NCBI RefSeq assembly: GCF_011751765.2
Contig: NZ_CP061169.1
Span: 3,558,516 to 3,622,515 of the forward strand
Reading direction: 5' to 3'
DNA length: 64,000 nucleotides
From: Paramicrobacterium chengjingii
Lineage (GTDB): Bacteria; Actinomycetota; Actinomycetes; Actinomycetales; Microbacteriaceae
Shown: piece by piece, positions 1 to 8,387 of the stretch
How positions within the stretch are numbered: the stretch's first letter is position 1
How the letters are laid out: the number at the start of each line of letters is the position of its first letter
Translations under genes and position numbers: made by a program
Notes under the pieces: model-generated
What the model was told of the DNA's origin: nothing
The model's input: the letters and a program-made list of their open reading frames with translations, nothing else
Databases searched by the model: none

Positions 1-443
1 CAAGCGGCAAGATCGCTGCAGGCAATGACATCGTCAAGCGGCTCATTCAGGGCGCCGACTTCACGAACGCTGCCAGAGCGATGATGATGGCGGTTGGATG
101 CATTCAGGCACAGCGCTGCCACACCGACAAGTGTCCGGTCGGCGTCACCACTCAGAACCCCCGCCGGGCTCGTGCACTCGACGTCGACAGCAAGAGCACG
201 CGGGTCACCAACTACCAGGCGGCTACCGTCGCGGAGGCCGTTCGCCTGATGGCATCCATGGGAGTAAGCGACCCATCGCAACTGACTCCACGGATGCTGC
301 GTCGCAACATCGACGTGCACGAGAGCCAGTCGTATGCCGAGCTGTACGACTGGCTGCGCCCCGATGAGCTTCTCGACAGCGCGCCGGAATCCTGGGCGGC
401 CGACTGGAACAGGGCGAGCGCAGACGTCTTCCCGACGCCGTGA
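1..443 (+). CDS. FMN-binding glutamate synthase family protein, 3' part
   Basis: The reading frame is open from the window edge and ends at TGA 441-443, so the 5' part is missing. The visible C-terminal ~146 residues read GADFTNAARAMMMAVGCIQAQRC..., followed by HTDKCPVGVTTQ. This is the conserved end of the FMN/Fe-S domain of glutamate-synthase large-subunit-like proteins, in which cysteines of the CxxxxCP type bind the Fe-S cluster. The family transfers glutamine-derived ammonia to 2-oxoglutarate in true GOGAT. Stand-alone single-domain versions like this one are of uncertain substrate. The C-terminal tail (SYAELYDWLRPDELL) is typical of the stand-alone subfamily. Reaction not proven from this fragment. 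Confidence 0.85.
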   Translation, partial: SGKIAAGNDIVKRLIQGADFTNAARAMMMAVGCIQAQRCHTDKCPVGVTTQNPRRARALDVDSKSTRVTNYQAATVAEAVRLMASMGVSDPSQLTPRMLRRNIDVHESQSYAELYDWLRPDELLDSAPESWAADWNRASADVFPTP

Positions 444-500
444 TGGAAACACACAGCCGACATCCGGCGTAACTGCATGCCCAGCATCCAGAATGGAGGC

Positions 501-773
501 ATGGAGCGCAAGTTTGTTGTCGTGACTGGAATCGTGCAGGGCGTCGGGTTTCGGTTCTTTGCGCAGCGCGAAGCAGCCCAGCTCGGTGTCACGGGCCGGG
601 TGCGTAATCGTGACGATGGTTCCGTCGAGATTGCCGTGCAGGGAACCGAGGAGCGAGTGACCGACATGCTGCGGTGGTTGCGCACCGGGCCCGAGTCCGC
701 CAACGTCCGCAGCTTCGAGGTGACCGACGTCGTGCCGATCGATGGCGAAACGCAGTTCTCGATCACGGACTGA
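501..773 (+). CDS. acyP: Acylphosphatase
   Basis: A 90-residue protein with the family signature GIVQGVGFRFF near the N terminus (phosphate-binding loop with the catalytic Arg) and the later GRVRNRDDGSVEI segment with the conserved Asn. It hydrolyses the carboxyl-phosphate bond of acyl phosphates in the cytoplasm. The full length matches the usual 90-95 residues if the ATG at 501 is used. An in-frame ATG at 477 would add eight residues, and the GGAGG at 495-499 is very close to 501, so the start is not certain. It stands alone between the glutamate-synthase-like gene and the GntR regulator. Confidence 0.92.
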   Translation: MERKFVVVTGIVQGVGFRFFAQREAAQLGVTGRVRNRDDGSVEIAVQGTEERVTDMLRWLRTGPESANVRSFEVTDVVPIDGETQFSITD

Positions 774-817
774 CATGCGGGGCTATGACATGCGCTCTCC
801 CATGCCTACGGTATATA

Positions 818-829
818 TTGTCTATACAA
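818..829 (+). promoter_or_regulatory. GntR-type palindromic operator upstream of the GntR gene
   Basis: TTGTCTATACAA has TTGT/ACAA arms and sits 28 bp before the GTG start of the GntR regulator, inside an AT-rich stretch (GTATATATTG...) that probably includes the promoter. The position suggests autoregulation. The site shares the pattern WTGTC-N4-ACAW with sites at 8322, 9765, 22016 and 31806. Site assignment is by pattern only. Confidence 0.6.
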
Positions 830-857
830 ACTGACGGCTCACAATGGAGGTGCCCGC

Positions 858-1622
858 GTGGCGCAGCTGGAAGAGAAGACGCTGCCACTGAGCGTCTTCG
901 TCGATCTTGACCGCAACGGCCCCGTTCCCCTCTACTATCAGATCTCTCAACGTCTCGAGAAGGCGATCCGCGAAGACGTGCTCCCCGCGGGCTCGCGGCT
1001 CGAAAACGAGGTGGCGCTGGCTCAGCGCCTCGGTCTGTCGCGCCCCACCATCCGCCGAGCGATCCAGGAGCTCGTCGACAAGGGCCTGCTCGTACGCCGC
1101 CGAGGCATTGGCACTCAGGTCGTTCATGGCCGCGTGACGCGCAACGTCGAGCTGACGAGCCTCTTCGACGACCTTGAGCGCTCGGGGCAGACTCCGAAAA
1201 CCGTTGTGCTCTCCAGCGAGCGGGGCACAGCGGATGCGGAGACCGCAGAGCTCCTTGGCGTTGAGGCTGGCAGCCCCGTGCTGCACATTACACGTCTGCG
1301 CTCAGCCGACGACGTCCCCCTCGCGATTCTCGACAACGTCCTGCCTGAGGAGTTCATCGACCTGAGCATCGATGACCTCGCAAAGTATGGTCTTTATCAG
1401 ATGCTGCGCACCCGCGGCGTGACCATGCGTGTCGCCAAGCAGACGATCGGAGCCCGGGCCGCGTCGCAGCGCGAGTCTGAGCTTCTCGATGTTGATAAGG
1501 GCGGCCCCGTCCTGACGATGTCGCGCACAGCATTCGATAATTCGGGCAAGGCCATCGAGCACGGCCGCCACTGCTATCGCCCCGACCTCTATTCGTTCGA
1601 GATCACGCTCGTCGACCGCTGA
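858..1622 (+). CDS. GntR/HutC-family transcriptional regulator with UTRA domain
   Basis: A 254-residue protein. Residues ~15-85 form a winged helix (PLYYQISQRLEKAIRE..., then LAQRLGLSRPTIRRAIQEL) and residues ~100-250 form a UTRA/chorismate-lyase-like effector domain ending KAIEHGRHCYRPDLYSFE. The start is GTG at 858 with GGAGG at 847-851. A palindrome TTGTCTATACAA precedes it. Because almost the same palindrome occurs at the iol promoter and at phosphatase/transport genes of this window, this protein is a candidate for the regulator of the inositol-phosphate region (inference). In Corynebacterium the iol genes are controlled by a GntR-type IolR. The effector is unknown; a sugar or sugar/inositol phosphate is typical for UTRA domains. 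Confidence 0.9.
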   Translation: MAQLEEKTLPLSVFVDLDRNGPVPLYYQISQRLEKAIREDVLPAGSRLENEVALAQRLGLSRPTIRRAIQELVDKGLLVRRRGIGTQVVHGRVTRNVELTSLFDDLERSGQTPKTVVLSSERGTADAETAELLGVEAGSPVLHITRLRSADDVPLAILDNVLPEEFIDLSIDDLAKYGLYQMLRTRGVTMRVAKQTIGARAASQRESELLDVDKGGPVLTMSRTAFDNSGKAIEHGRHCYRPDLYSFEITLVDR

Positions 1623-1772
1623 TTCTGGGCCGTTCTCCACAGCATCCGTGAACTCGCCGTTCTGCTGTTCCTGCCGGTGAGAGACGGACGCGCTCTTTAA
1701 CGAGCCGCAGACGGAAACGACCTCAGCAACCTCGGCAGCCGAGCTCTTCGCGCTTGGCAATGGCGGCTAGAA

Positions 1773-2330
1773 CTACCCCACGTCGGGCCGGGTCTGTTGC
1801 TCGAAGAAACCGGGCAACTCGTCGAGCCAGCCGAGCGTGCTGCGTTCATAAGCGATGCCGAGAGCGAGTGTGGCGAGCCGCGGCCCGCCACGAACTGTGT
1901 CGTCACCGTGCAACTCACGCCAGTTCTGCTCATAGCGGGTGAGCCGCTCAGCGTGTCGGCGGCGCTGGGCTGCGAGGAGTTCGTCAAATCGCTCCCGCGG
2001 CATGTCGTCCATGAAAGCGACCTTCAGCAAGAACGGAACCCGCACGCTCTCGTCGGCAGGCATCTCTTGCAGCCATTCCAGATAAGCTGCCCGGCCAGCG
2101 TCGGTGATCCGATAGGGCCGACGGTGCCGTGCTTCTTCTGGCAGCGCCTCCACGTGTCCGTTCGCGGCGAGCTGGGCAAGCTCGCGGTAGGCCTGACTAC
2201 GTTGGATCGTCCAGAAGTTACCCACCCTGACACCAGTCTCATCGACGAGCTCCCACCCGGTCATCGGGCGCTCAGCGAGCAGGCCGAGCAAGGTTCCAGC
2301 GGTGGGGTTCAGCCCTGTCTGCCTCGTCAT
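1773..2330 (-). CDS. PadR-family transcriptional regulator
   Basis: 185 residues from ATG 2330, preceded by GAGGAGG. The N-terminal winged helix reads NPTAGTLLGLLAERPMTGWELVDETG...FWTIQRSQAYRELAQLAANGHVE, the PadR pattern. The C-terminal half, with the YLEWLQEMPADESVR and LLAAQRRRHAERLTRYEQNW helices, is the PadR dimerisation segment (PF10400-like). The ATG overlaps the TGA of the preceding membrane-protein gene (ATGA), so it is the last gene of a three-gene operon and probably regulates it. Family members usually repress a neighbouring membrane-protein or efflux gene. Confidence 0.88.
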   Translation of the reverse strand: MTRQTGLNPTAGTLLGLLAERPMTGWELVDETGVRVGNFWTIQRSQAYRELAQLAANGHVEALPEEARHRRPYRITDAGRAAYLEWLQEMPADESVRVPFLLKVAFMDDMPRERFDELLAAQRRRHAERLTRYEQNWRELHGDDTVRGGPRLATLALGIAYERSTLGWLDELPGFFEQQTRPDVG

Positions 2331-3055
2331 ACCCCTCCTCGTGGGAAATTCGCCGCCTTCCTCAGGGTATCGCCATGCCAATGCACATCCGGCACGCGCT
2401 GCCGATCCAGCAGCCATGCCACCGATGCGATGCCCGCATAGGCACCCACGTTGCTGACGGCAAGGAGAGTGACGGTCGTCGGCGAGGGAGCCACGGCCAC
2501 GTAGCCATTGAAGGCGACCAGCGCCACTGCCAGAGCGGGTATCCCAAGGCGTCCGATGAGGTCAACGGGAACTGTCGCTCGTGCGTAAAGCGCGGCGCCA
2601 GCGAGAACGAACAGGCTCTCCACCACAAGAATCGGGAGTACAGGCAGTCCGATTCCGACACGCGGGGTGGCGTCGAAAAGCGGAAGTGTGCCGTCTTCGA
2701 CGAGCGCGTCGAGCAGGTAATGGGACAGCACGACCACGGCGACAACGGCGGCGCTCTTGCAGAGACCGGACCGGCCGAGTTCGCGTCGATTCCGGTGCAG
2801 GAACATGACGCCGAGCGCCGCCGCGAGGGCTATGAGCACAGCGGCGACGAGACTGTGGCTGTAGGGGACATGCACCAGCTCGACACCGGCTGGCCCCGCA
2901 CCGTCCGGCACGATGCTGGCACGCTCAACCCCAATGAGCAGCAGGCCGCTGAAGACGATGTCCATGGCCTGGGTTGCCACGAACAGACCGCCCAGCGGCA
3001 GGTCCGGGCGGATGGCCTTGGCAGCGAACGCGACTCCGTAGTGACCGACGAACAC
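2327..3055 (-). CDS. YdjM/DUF457-like predicted membrane-bound hydrolase
   Basis: 242 residues from GTG 3055 (GGAGGTG 5 nt upstream), with about five to six hydrophobic segments. The motifs VGHYGVAFAAKA at the N terminus, PYSHSLVAAVL in the middle and LSHYLLDALVEDG later resemble the His/Asp pattern (H, THSL, SHxLLDxxTxxG) of the YdjM/DUF457 family of membrane proteins thought to bind metal. The substrate is unknown. It is translationally coupled to the PadR regulator (4-bp overlap) and follows another membrane protein by 4 bp. Longer in-frame upstream sequence exists but is arginine/serine-rich shadow sequence, so the GTG with a good ribosome site was preferred. Confidence 0.7.
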   Translation of the reverse strand: MFVGHYGVAFAAKAIRPDLPLGGLFVATQAMDIVFSGLLLIGVERASIVPDGAGPAGVELVHVPYSHSLVAAVLIALAAALGVMFLHRNRRELGRSGLCKSAAVVAVVVLSHYLLDALVEDGTLPLFDATPRVGIGLPVLPILVVESLFVLAGAALYARATVPVDLIGRLGIPALAVALVAFNGYVAVAPSPTTVTLLAVSNVGAYAGIASVAWLLDRQRVPDVHWHGDTLRKAANFPRGGV

Positions 3056-3059
3056 GTCG

Positions 3060-3560
3060 TCACCTCCGCGTGATCGGGTCGCCGGCTGCGGGCGCCGTCG
3101 CAGCCCGCTTGGTACGCGGCACCACGCGATTGCGCAGCCACCGCACGCAGAAGTGACCGACCACGGGGACTCCGACAGCGACGAGAATGACGACGGCCGG
3201 CCCGGCACCCATGCGCAGGACGGCGACGGCCAGGAACCCCGTAGTGAGGCCGATGACGTTAAAGCCGAGGCAGTTGACGACGATGCGCCAGTGCGCATCG
3301 GAGCGCGAAGCTCGATTGGCGCGGAACGCCTGAATCACCATAAAGCACGACAGCACGACGAGCGCAACGAAGATTGGTCGCGTCACGGCGGTAAAACCCG
3401 CCCAGCCGGCAACGACGCTGAATGGGAGCGCCAAGCTCATGCCGATTATCGACCACAGATGAACCGGGAGAAGGCGGGGGTGACGCAGGCCAAGCACGCC
3501 AGCGACGAGTGCGACGGTAGCGAGCGCTGCGTGAAGACTGACGAACACGAGATGCCACAT
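3060..3560 (-). CDS. Small integral membrane protein, unknown function
   Basis: 166 residues from ATG 3560, with GGAGGTC 6 nt upstream. About five hydrophobic helices: LVFVSLHAALATVALVAG, SIIGMSLALPFSVVAG, IFVALVVLSCFMVIQ, CLGFNVIGLTTGFLAVAV and AVVILVAVGVPVVGHF. The C terminus is short and basic (RNRVVPRTKRAA). It is the first gene of the operon with the DUF457-like protein and PadR. I do not recognise a family with certainty; the topology recalls small DUF2306-type membrane proteins. Confidence 0.7.
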   Translation of the reverse strand: MWHLVFVSLHAALATVALVAGVLGLRHPRLLPVHLWSIIGMSLALPFSVVAGWAGFTAVTRPIFVALVVLSCFMVIQAFRANRASRSDAHWRIVVNCLGFNVIGLTTGFLAVAVLRMGAGPAVVILVAVGVPVVGHFCVRWLRNRVVPRTKRAATAPAAGDPITRR

Positions 3561-3800
3561 GATGACCTCCGATCTCGGTTGGTGATCAACGTAGCACCAA
3601 CCACAGTGACCGGTCAATGTTTCATGTTACGACAACCGGCAGCATGCATGGTCTCTCTTTGCGACAACTGTGCGAATAGTGGAGTGTACATGCGCATTCT
3701 GTACAGCATCCTGGCTGAAATGATCAGTCTCTTCTCTTGTTGGTGTGCAGGCTCGGCACCTATCGTGGAGGTCTAGCACGTCAGAGGGAGCAGGCTCGGA

Positions 3801-4838
3801 ATGGTTCGATTTGTTGGTGTTCAGAACGCGGTTCGGTGGATTCAGGCCACAGGACTCGAGACGATTCTCGGAGAGCTGAGCGAGTACGTCGCAGACGACT
3901 ATCGTCGCTGGGAGTCGTTTGACAAGAGTCCGCGAGTTGCCAACCACTCCCCGATCGGCGTCATCGAGCTCATGCCGACGAGCGACGGCCACCTGTATGG
4001 CTTTAAGTACGTCAATGGCCACCCGTCAAACCCGTCACGGGGCCTGCAGACAGTCACCGCGTTCGGCGTTCTCTCGGACGTAGCCAGCGGTTATCCGCTG
4101 CTCGTCGCCGAGATGACACTCCTCACGGCGCTGCGGACAGCTGCCACATCGGCGATGGCCGCCAAGCACCTCGCGCGTCCCGACTCGACGACGATGGCAA
4201 TGATCGGGGCAGGAACTCAGGCTGAGTTTCAGGCGATCGCCGTGCGAGAGACGCTCGGTATTCGCACACTGCGGGTGTTTGACACCGATCCGCTCGCCTC
4301 GGCAAAGCTCGTGCGCAACCTCACACCTCTCGGCTTTGACGTATACGTGGCCAGCGACTCGGCGGATGCTGTGGCGGGCGCCGATGTGATCACCACCTGC
4401 ACCGCCGACAAGGCGAATGCAACGGTGCTTACCGACGACATGGTGCAGCCGGGCGTGCACATTAACGCGATCGGCGGTGACTGCCCGGGAAAGACCGAGC
4501 TGGATGCCGCGATTCTGCGTCGCGCAGATGTCTTCGTCGAATTTCCGGAGCAGACGCGCATTGAGGGCGAGATTCAGCAGGTCGAGTCTGACTTCGCTGT
4601 CACCGAGCTGTGGCAGGTCGTGTCCGGCACGACAGCTGGCCGCGCATCAGCTGAGCAGATCACTGTCTTCGACTCCGTCGGCTTCGCCATCGAAGACTTC
4701 TCGGTGCTGCGCTACCTGCACGACAAGACGAACCACTCGGCATTCTCCATCGACATCGACCTGGTCGCCGACCCCGACGACCCGAAGGATCTCTTCGGAT
4801 TCGCACAGGGCTCTGACGCGCCAGTACCAGCCCTCTAG
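3801..4838 (+). CDS. ocd: Ornithine cyclodeaminase family protein
   Basis: 345 residues. It has the mu-crystallin/OCD fold: substrate-binding N terminus, then the Rossmann motif MIGAGTQAEFQAIAV (residues ~132-146), VHINAIGGDCPGKTEL, and DSVGFAIEDFSVLRY near the C terminus. The family converts L-ornithine to proline and ammonia with NAD+, though some members act on other amino or imino acids. It is followed after 9 bp by a CtlX-type hydrolase and then a convergent Lrp regulator, so a role in arginine/citrulline/ornithine breakdown is likely. The 345-residue length is typical of the longer bacterial OCD subgroup. Confidence 0.9.
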   Translation: MVRFVGVQNAVRWIQATGLETILGELSEYVADDYRRWESFDKSPRVANHSPIGVIELMPTSDGHLYGFKYVNGHPSNPSRGLQTVTAFGVLSDVASGYPLLVAEMTLLTALRTAATSAMAAKHLARPDSTTMAMIGAGTQAEFQAIAVRETLGIRTLRVFDTDPLASAKLVRNLTPLGFDVYVASDSADAVAGADVITTCTADKANATVLTDDMVQPGVHINAIGGDCPGKTELDAAILRRADVFVEFPEQTRIEGEIQQVESDFAVTELWQVVSGTTAGRASAEQITVFDSVGFAIEDFSVLRYLHDKTNHSAFSIDIDLVADPDDPKDLFGFAQGSDAPVPAL

Positions 4839-4847
4839 GGCGTGCGT

Positions 4848-5768
4848 ATGTCAATTCAAGCGCCATCGGCTGTGGTGCTCGTTCGACCACGCCATTTCAC
4901 GCCGAATCCGGCGACAGCGACAGACAACACATTCCAGACGTCGGCGTCGGGCGATCGCGAGTCCATCGCCCGCGCCGCGTGGCAGGAAGTAACGGATGCT
5001 GCGGCCGTGCTCGAGCGTCACGGCGTGACCGTTCATCTGTTTGACGACGAGCGCGATGACCGCGCCGACGCCGTGTTTCCGAACAACTGGTTCTCCACGC
5101 ACTCCGGCGGACACATAGCCGTGTACCCGATGCAGTCCCCGAGCCGCCGCGGCGAGCGCCGCGAAGACATCATCGAACTGCTCAAGCGCGAGTACCGCGT
5201 GCAGGACGTCATCGATTACTCCGGGCTGGAGTATGACGATGTCTTCCTCGAGGGAACCGGAGCCATGGTGCTCGACCACCTCAGCCGCATTGCATACACG
5301 GTGCGCTCCGCGCGAGCGGATCCCATTGCGCTTGAACGCTTTTGCACGAACTTCGGCTATGAACCCATGGTGTTCGATGCCATCGATGAATCGGGTCGCC
5401 CGATCTATCACTCAAACGTGCTCATGTGCCTGGCGACGGACTTCGCGTTGATCGGCCTCGACTTCATCGCAGACGACCGCCGCCGTGAGCAGATTCTTGA
5501 GCGGCTCAGTTCCCATGACCGCGAGGTGATCGCGTTGAGCCGCGAGCAGATTCGCGAGTTTGCGGGCAACGCCATCGAGCTGCAAGGCACCTATGGCCGC
5601 ATCCTTGCCCTATCGGTTCGGGCGCTCGAGTCGTTGACGACAGAACAGCGTGACGTGATCGAGAAGAGCTGCACGATTGTGCCGGTCTCGGTGCCGACGG
5701 TTGAGCTTGCGGGAGGTTCCGTGCGCTGCATGCTCGCGGGAATCCACCTCGACCGGCGAAGCCGCTGA
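4848..5768 (+). CDS. ctlX: Citrulline utilisation hydrolase CtlX (amidinotransferase superfamily)
   Basis: 306 residues from ATG 4848 (AGGG 7 nt upstream; a GTG at 4842 is possible). The penta-bladed guanidine-modifying fold is indicated by DAVFPNNWFSTH, EGTGAMVLD (catalytic Glu/Asp region), IYHSNVLMCL (catalytic His) and the C-terminal GGSVRCMLAGIHL, where the Cys is the nucleophile. CtlX proteins hydrolyse the ureido/guanidino group of citrulline or arginine-like compounds to give ornithine, which the upstream ornithine cyclodeaminase could consume. The two genes are 9 bp apart and form one operon. Confidence 0.87.
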   Translation: MSIQAPSAVVLVRPRHFTPNPATATDNTFQTSASGDRESIARAAWQEVTDAAAVLERHGVTVHLFDDERDDRADAVFPNNWFSTHSGGHIAVYPMQSPSRRGERREDIIELLKREYRVQDVIDYSGLEYDDVFLEGTGAMVLDHLSRIAYTVRSARADPIALERFCTNFGYEPMVFDAIDESGRPIYHSNVLMCLATDFALIGLDFIADDRRREQILERLSSHDREVIALSREQIREFAGNAIELQGTYGRILALSVRALESLTTEQRDVIEKSCTIVPVSVPTVELAGGSVRCMLAGIHLDRRSR

Positions 5769-5774
5769 GCCGGG

Positions 5775-6206
5775 TCAGCGCAGTGCTGAGCTCAGAAGCA
5801 GACTCGTCTCGCTGTTAATCACGCCCTCGACACCGCGAATGCGTGCCAGAAGTCGGTCGAATGACGCCAGGCTGTTGGTGCGCAGGTCGGCGACGAGATC
5901 CCAGCCGCCGTTCGTGGTGTGAAGCGCGTGAACTTCGGGAAAGCCGCGGAGCCTGTCGATGACGTCTGATGTGGTTCGGCCCTCCACCTCAATGAGGCTG
6001 ACCGCGCGCACCACGTCGGTGCTGACGTCTTCGCGCACGCGCACAGTGAAGCCGAGCACGATGCCGTCATCGACGAGCCGGTTGATGCGATTGTTGATCG
6101 TCGCGCGTGTCACGCCGAGCCGATGCGCCAGAGTTGCCACGGGCTCGCGTCCGTTGAGGCGCAGTTCGGCGATCAGCCGTTCGTCAAGCTCGTCAACGTC
6201 TCTCAT
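5775..6206 (-). CDS. Lrp/AsnC-family transcriptional regulator
   Basis: 143 residues. It has an N-terminal AsnC-type helix-turn-helix (LDERLIAELRLNGREPVATLAHRLGVTRATINNRINRLVDDG) and a C-terminal RAM/ACT-like effector domain (SLIEVEGRTTSDVIDRL...VHALHTTNGGWDLVADL). It converges on ctlX with a 6-bp gap and most likely senses an amino acid such as ornithine, arginine or proline to control the ocd-ctlX operon. That is inferred from position; no operator was identified. Confidence 0.92.
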   Translation of the reverse strand: MRDVDELDERLIAELRLNGREPVATLAHRLGVTRATINNRINRLVDDGIVLGFTVRVREDVSTDVVRAVSLIEVEGRTTSDVIDRLRGFPEVHALHTTNGGWDLVADLRTNSLASFDRLLARIRGVEGVINSETSLLLSSALR

Positions 6207-6215
6207 ACGCCGATT

Positions 6216-6935
6216 CTACGAGCGATCGTTCGCCTCGGCGCGTGTTGCCTCCGCGATTGCTTCGAACCTATTACTCGTAATCGAGTCAACGCCGATAGAA
6301 GCCAAATGTAGAGCGCGAGGCGTTTCATCCACGGTCCAGACTGCCACGTCAACACCCAGTGTGTGAACCTCATCCACAAAGCGTTGACCGACCAACGTAT
6401 GTTTCACGTTTATTGCTGATGGAGACAGGAACGCTATTTCAGACGCCATCGGAGGAGTGGACGAGTGCCATGGCATCCAGACCACGGCCTCCGGCATCAT
6501 TTCACGTATTGTTCGCATAGCGTCGATGTCACCGCACCACGCGGTTGCGACGTTTGACGTTGATGCTTGCACGACCCGAACCGATCCGATCGCTGGCTCC
6601 GCCGAGTCCATGTCTATGAGCAGTGTCGCTCCACCCCCATCAAGCGCAGTCAGAATGTCGCCGAGGAGTGGGATTCGATGCTCCCCTTCAGAGAGCTCTT
6701 GTACCTCAGCAAGTGTCACGTCCGAAACCGCACGGGAGTCACCCCATAACCGATCTAAGGTGGCGTCATGGAGCAACACAGCCGCACCATCCTGAGTGAC
6801 TCGTACATCGACCTCGACCCACGTGGCGCCAACTTCCAAAGCGTCTCGAACCGCCTCCACGGTGTTTTCCCTTGCGTGACCGCCCTCCTCATCATGTAGC
6901 CCACGATGCGCCACTAGCCGTACACCATTGGCCAC
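6216..6935 (-). CDS. Glycerophosphodiester phosphodiesterase (GDPD)
   Basis: 239 residues from GTG 6935, with GGAGGTA 7 nt upstream. GDPD TIM-barrel motifs: LVAHRG (His10-Arg11), ENT (Glu23), EVDVRVTQDG (Glu41, Asp43, metal ligands), LLHDATLDR (His56) and a C-terminal VDVAVWTVD. There is no signal peptide, so it should act in the cytoplasm, cleaving glycerophosphodiesters to glycerol 3-phosphate and an alcohol. It lies 113 bp downstream of a substrate-binding lipoprotein gene on the same strand, which suggests its substrate is imported. Glycerophosphoinositol would fit the inositol context, but that is inference. Confidence 0.88.
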   Translation of the reverse strand: MANGVRLVAHRGLHDEEGGHARENTVEAVRDALEVGATWVEVDVRVTQDGAAVLLHDATLDRLWGDSRAVSDVTLAEVQELSEGEHRIPLLGDILTALDGGGATLLIDMDSAEPAIGSVRVVQASTSNVATAWCGDIDAMRTIREMMPEAVVWMPWHSSTPPMASEIAFLSPSAINVKHTLVGQRFVDEVHTLGVDVAVWTVDETPRALHLASIGVDSITSNRFEAIAEATRAEANDRS

Positions 6936-7048
6936 AGAACTACCTCCTTCCACACGTAGAAACTGCACGACCGAGTTGGTACCAAAAGGACGAAATTTGC
7001 CGTCAACATCGGCGCCTACCGGGGAGCAACGAGAGCCTTCCTGAGGCA

Positions 7049-8245
7049 TCAGGACCTGATGCTTGCCCGCCAGAAGTCTTGCCATTCTTGCAAGTTATCG
7101 AAATCGTCAGCTGCGGTGGCCGAGTCGAAAACAAGAATCTGGTCCCAGACGGACTCAAGATGACTGGGATCATCGGACGGTAGCTTGATAGTGGAATTCG
7201 TCGAGACTTTGCCGTCTTCAGTCTGCGTTCCAATGCCCTCTTCTGTGAACATAAACCGCACGAAGAGCTTGGCCGCATTCGGACTCTCAGTACCGGTGGC
7301 AATAAGCGCGGCCTTCGTATAAGCCCGGCCGGCCCACGGGTCGAGGCCATCGCAAACACCAAGCTTGTATCCGCTGTCAACGTTGGCACGGAACTTTGCT
7401 GTGCTGAAGAACCCGATGAATGGGTCACTCTGCCCGGGAGCACCGACGGACTCCGCGATGTCATCATCGGAGTTGGTTAAGGCTGGCGAATTCATTGCTA
7501 AGCGCTTGACCCACTCAGCAGTAGCGCTGTCTTCTTCCGATTGCAGCTCATCACCGTATTCGTCCGCGTAAGCATCTGCCATCAGATCGTCGCCCTGGCT
7601 CTGCATCTGATTGAACCAATGGGCTTGATCAGTCAACAATGGATCCTGAAGGCTCACTCGGCCCGCCCACTGTTCATCCGTTAGTTGCCAAATATTGTCG
7701 ACAGGGCACACATCACCGTAAACTTCCGTGTTATATGCCCACACGTTCGTTTCTTGCGTAACCACCGCCGGATCCTGGAACTGCTCTTCAACAACATCGG
7801 TCATGTCGGGTGGAAACCACGACGCCGCAAAACCGCGAGGAATCAATTCAGATACAGCGGTAGGAACATCAGGGAGCAATATCACGTCATTCTTGACTGT
7901 GCCGGCAGTGCCCTCTCGGATCACGACCTCCGCCTGCTCTCCAGATTTCATCTTGACACCCGTAGCCTGAACGCCGTATTTCTCGCTAAATGCGCTGGCG
8001 ATATCCACGATCTTTCCCGTCGTATCCAAGACGACGATTGGATCCTCGTTCTTCGCAGCCTCAATAAGGGCCTCGAGGCTGTAGTCGCTGTCGGATATCC
8101 CGAGCTCGGCTTCTCCTCCGTCAGAGCTGTTCCCTGGTGCCGAGGACGGCGCACAGGCGCTGACCGCTAGCGCGACCGCAGCTGTTGCCGTCAACGCCCC
8201 GACGAGACCGGGACTCCGGCGCATCCCTTTTTGCTTATTCTTCAA
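7049..8245 (-). CDS. ABC transporter substrate-binding lipoprotein, paralogue A
   Basis: 398 residues. A TTG start at 8245 is preferred because it gives a basic n-region; ATG 8224 is possible. A lipobox AVSAC puts the lipidated Cys at 31, followed by a Ser/Gly-rich linker. The mature part is an Fe3+/AfuA-type periplasmic-binding fold with LGISDSDYSLE, VLDTTGKIVDIASAF, YGVQATGVKMKSGEQ, PRGFAASWFPPDM, CPVDNIW and TESPNAAKLFVRF. The same blocks occur in three other proteins of this window. The gene precedes the GDPD gene and has its own operator (8322-8333). It is probably served by the permease/ATPase at 17.3-20.3 kb, since no transporter lies beside it. AfuA-type proteins bind sugar phosphates rather than iron; the ligand here is inferred to be a phosphate ester. 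Confidence 0.85.
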   Translation of the reverse strand: MKNKQKGMRRSPGLVGALTATAAVALAVSACAPSSAPGNSSDGGEAELGISDSDYSLEALIEAAKNEDPIVVLDTTGKIVDIASAFSEKYGVQATGVKMKSGEQAEVVIREGTAGTVKNDVILLPDVPTAVSELIPRGFAASWFPPDMTDVVEEQFQDPAVVTQETNVWAYNTEVYGDVCPVDNIWQLTDEQWAGRVSLQDPLLTDQAHWFNQMQSQGDDLMADAYADEYGDELQSEEDSATAEWVKRLAMNSPALTNSDDDIAESVGAPGQSDPFIGFFSTAKFRANVDSGYKLGVCDGLDPWAGRAYTKAALIATGTESPNAAKLFVRFMFTEEGIGTQTEDGKVSTNSTIKLPSDDPSHLESVWDQILVFDSATAADDFDNLQEWQDFWRASIRS

Positions 8246-8321
8246 TGTCGCAATCCAGCCTCGGTGACGGCGGTACTTTTCACCATTTAACGCGTATAGC
8301 TACCGCCAAAATCAAAATAAA

Positions 8322-8340
8322 TTGTCTTGACAATAACACA
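8322..8340 (-). promoter_or_regulatory. Operator of binding-protein A operon
   Basis: TTGTCTTGACAA at 8322-8333 is a near-palindrome with TTGT/ACAA arms. It overlaps TGACAATAACACA (8328-8340), a 13-mer found again exactly at 22022-22034 before the phytase gene, in the same orientation to its gene. It lies 77 bp before the start of binding protein A. Pattern matches the sites at 818, 9765, 22016 and 31806. Confidence 0.6.
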
Positions 8341-8387
8341 TCCGTTGAGAACTCGCTTTGAAATACCGTCTTGAGCCGCGGGAAGTA

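Noticed and set aside
2375..3073. 232-codon plus-strand frame opposite the membrane-protein gene
   Set aside because: No domain, Gln/Asp/Arg-rich shadow; the opposite strand encodes hydrophobic helices and has good ribosome sites.
3690..3715. TGTACA...TGTACA inverted repeat before ocd
   Set aside because: Each arm is itself a short palindrome; spacing and position give no clear operator or terminator.
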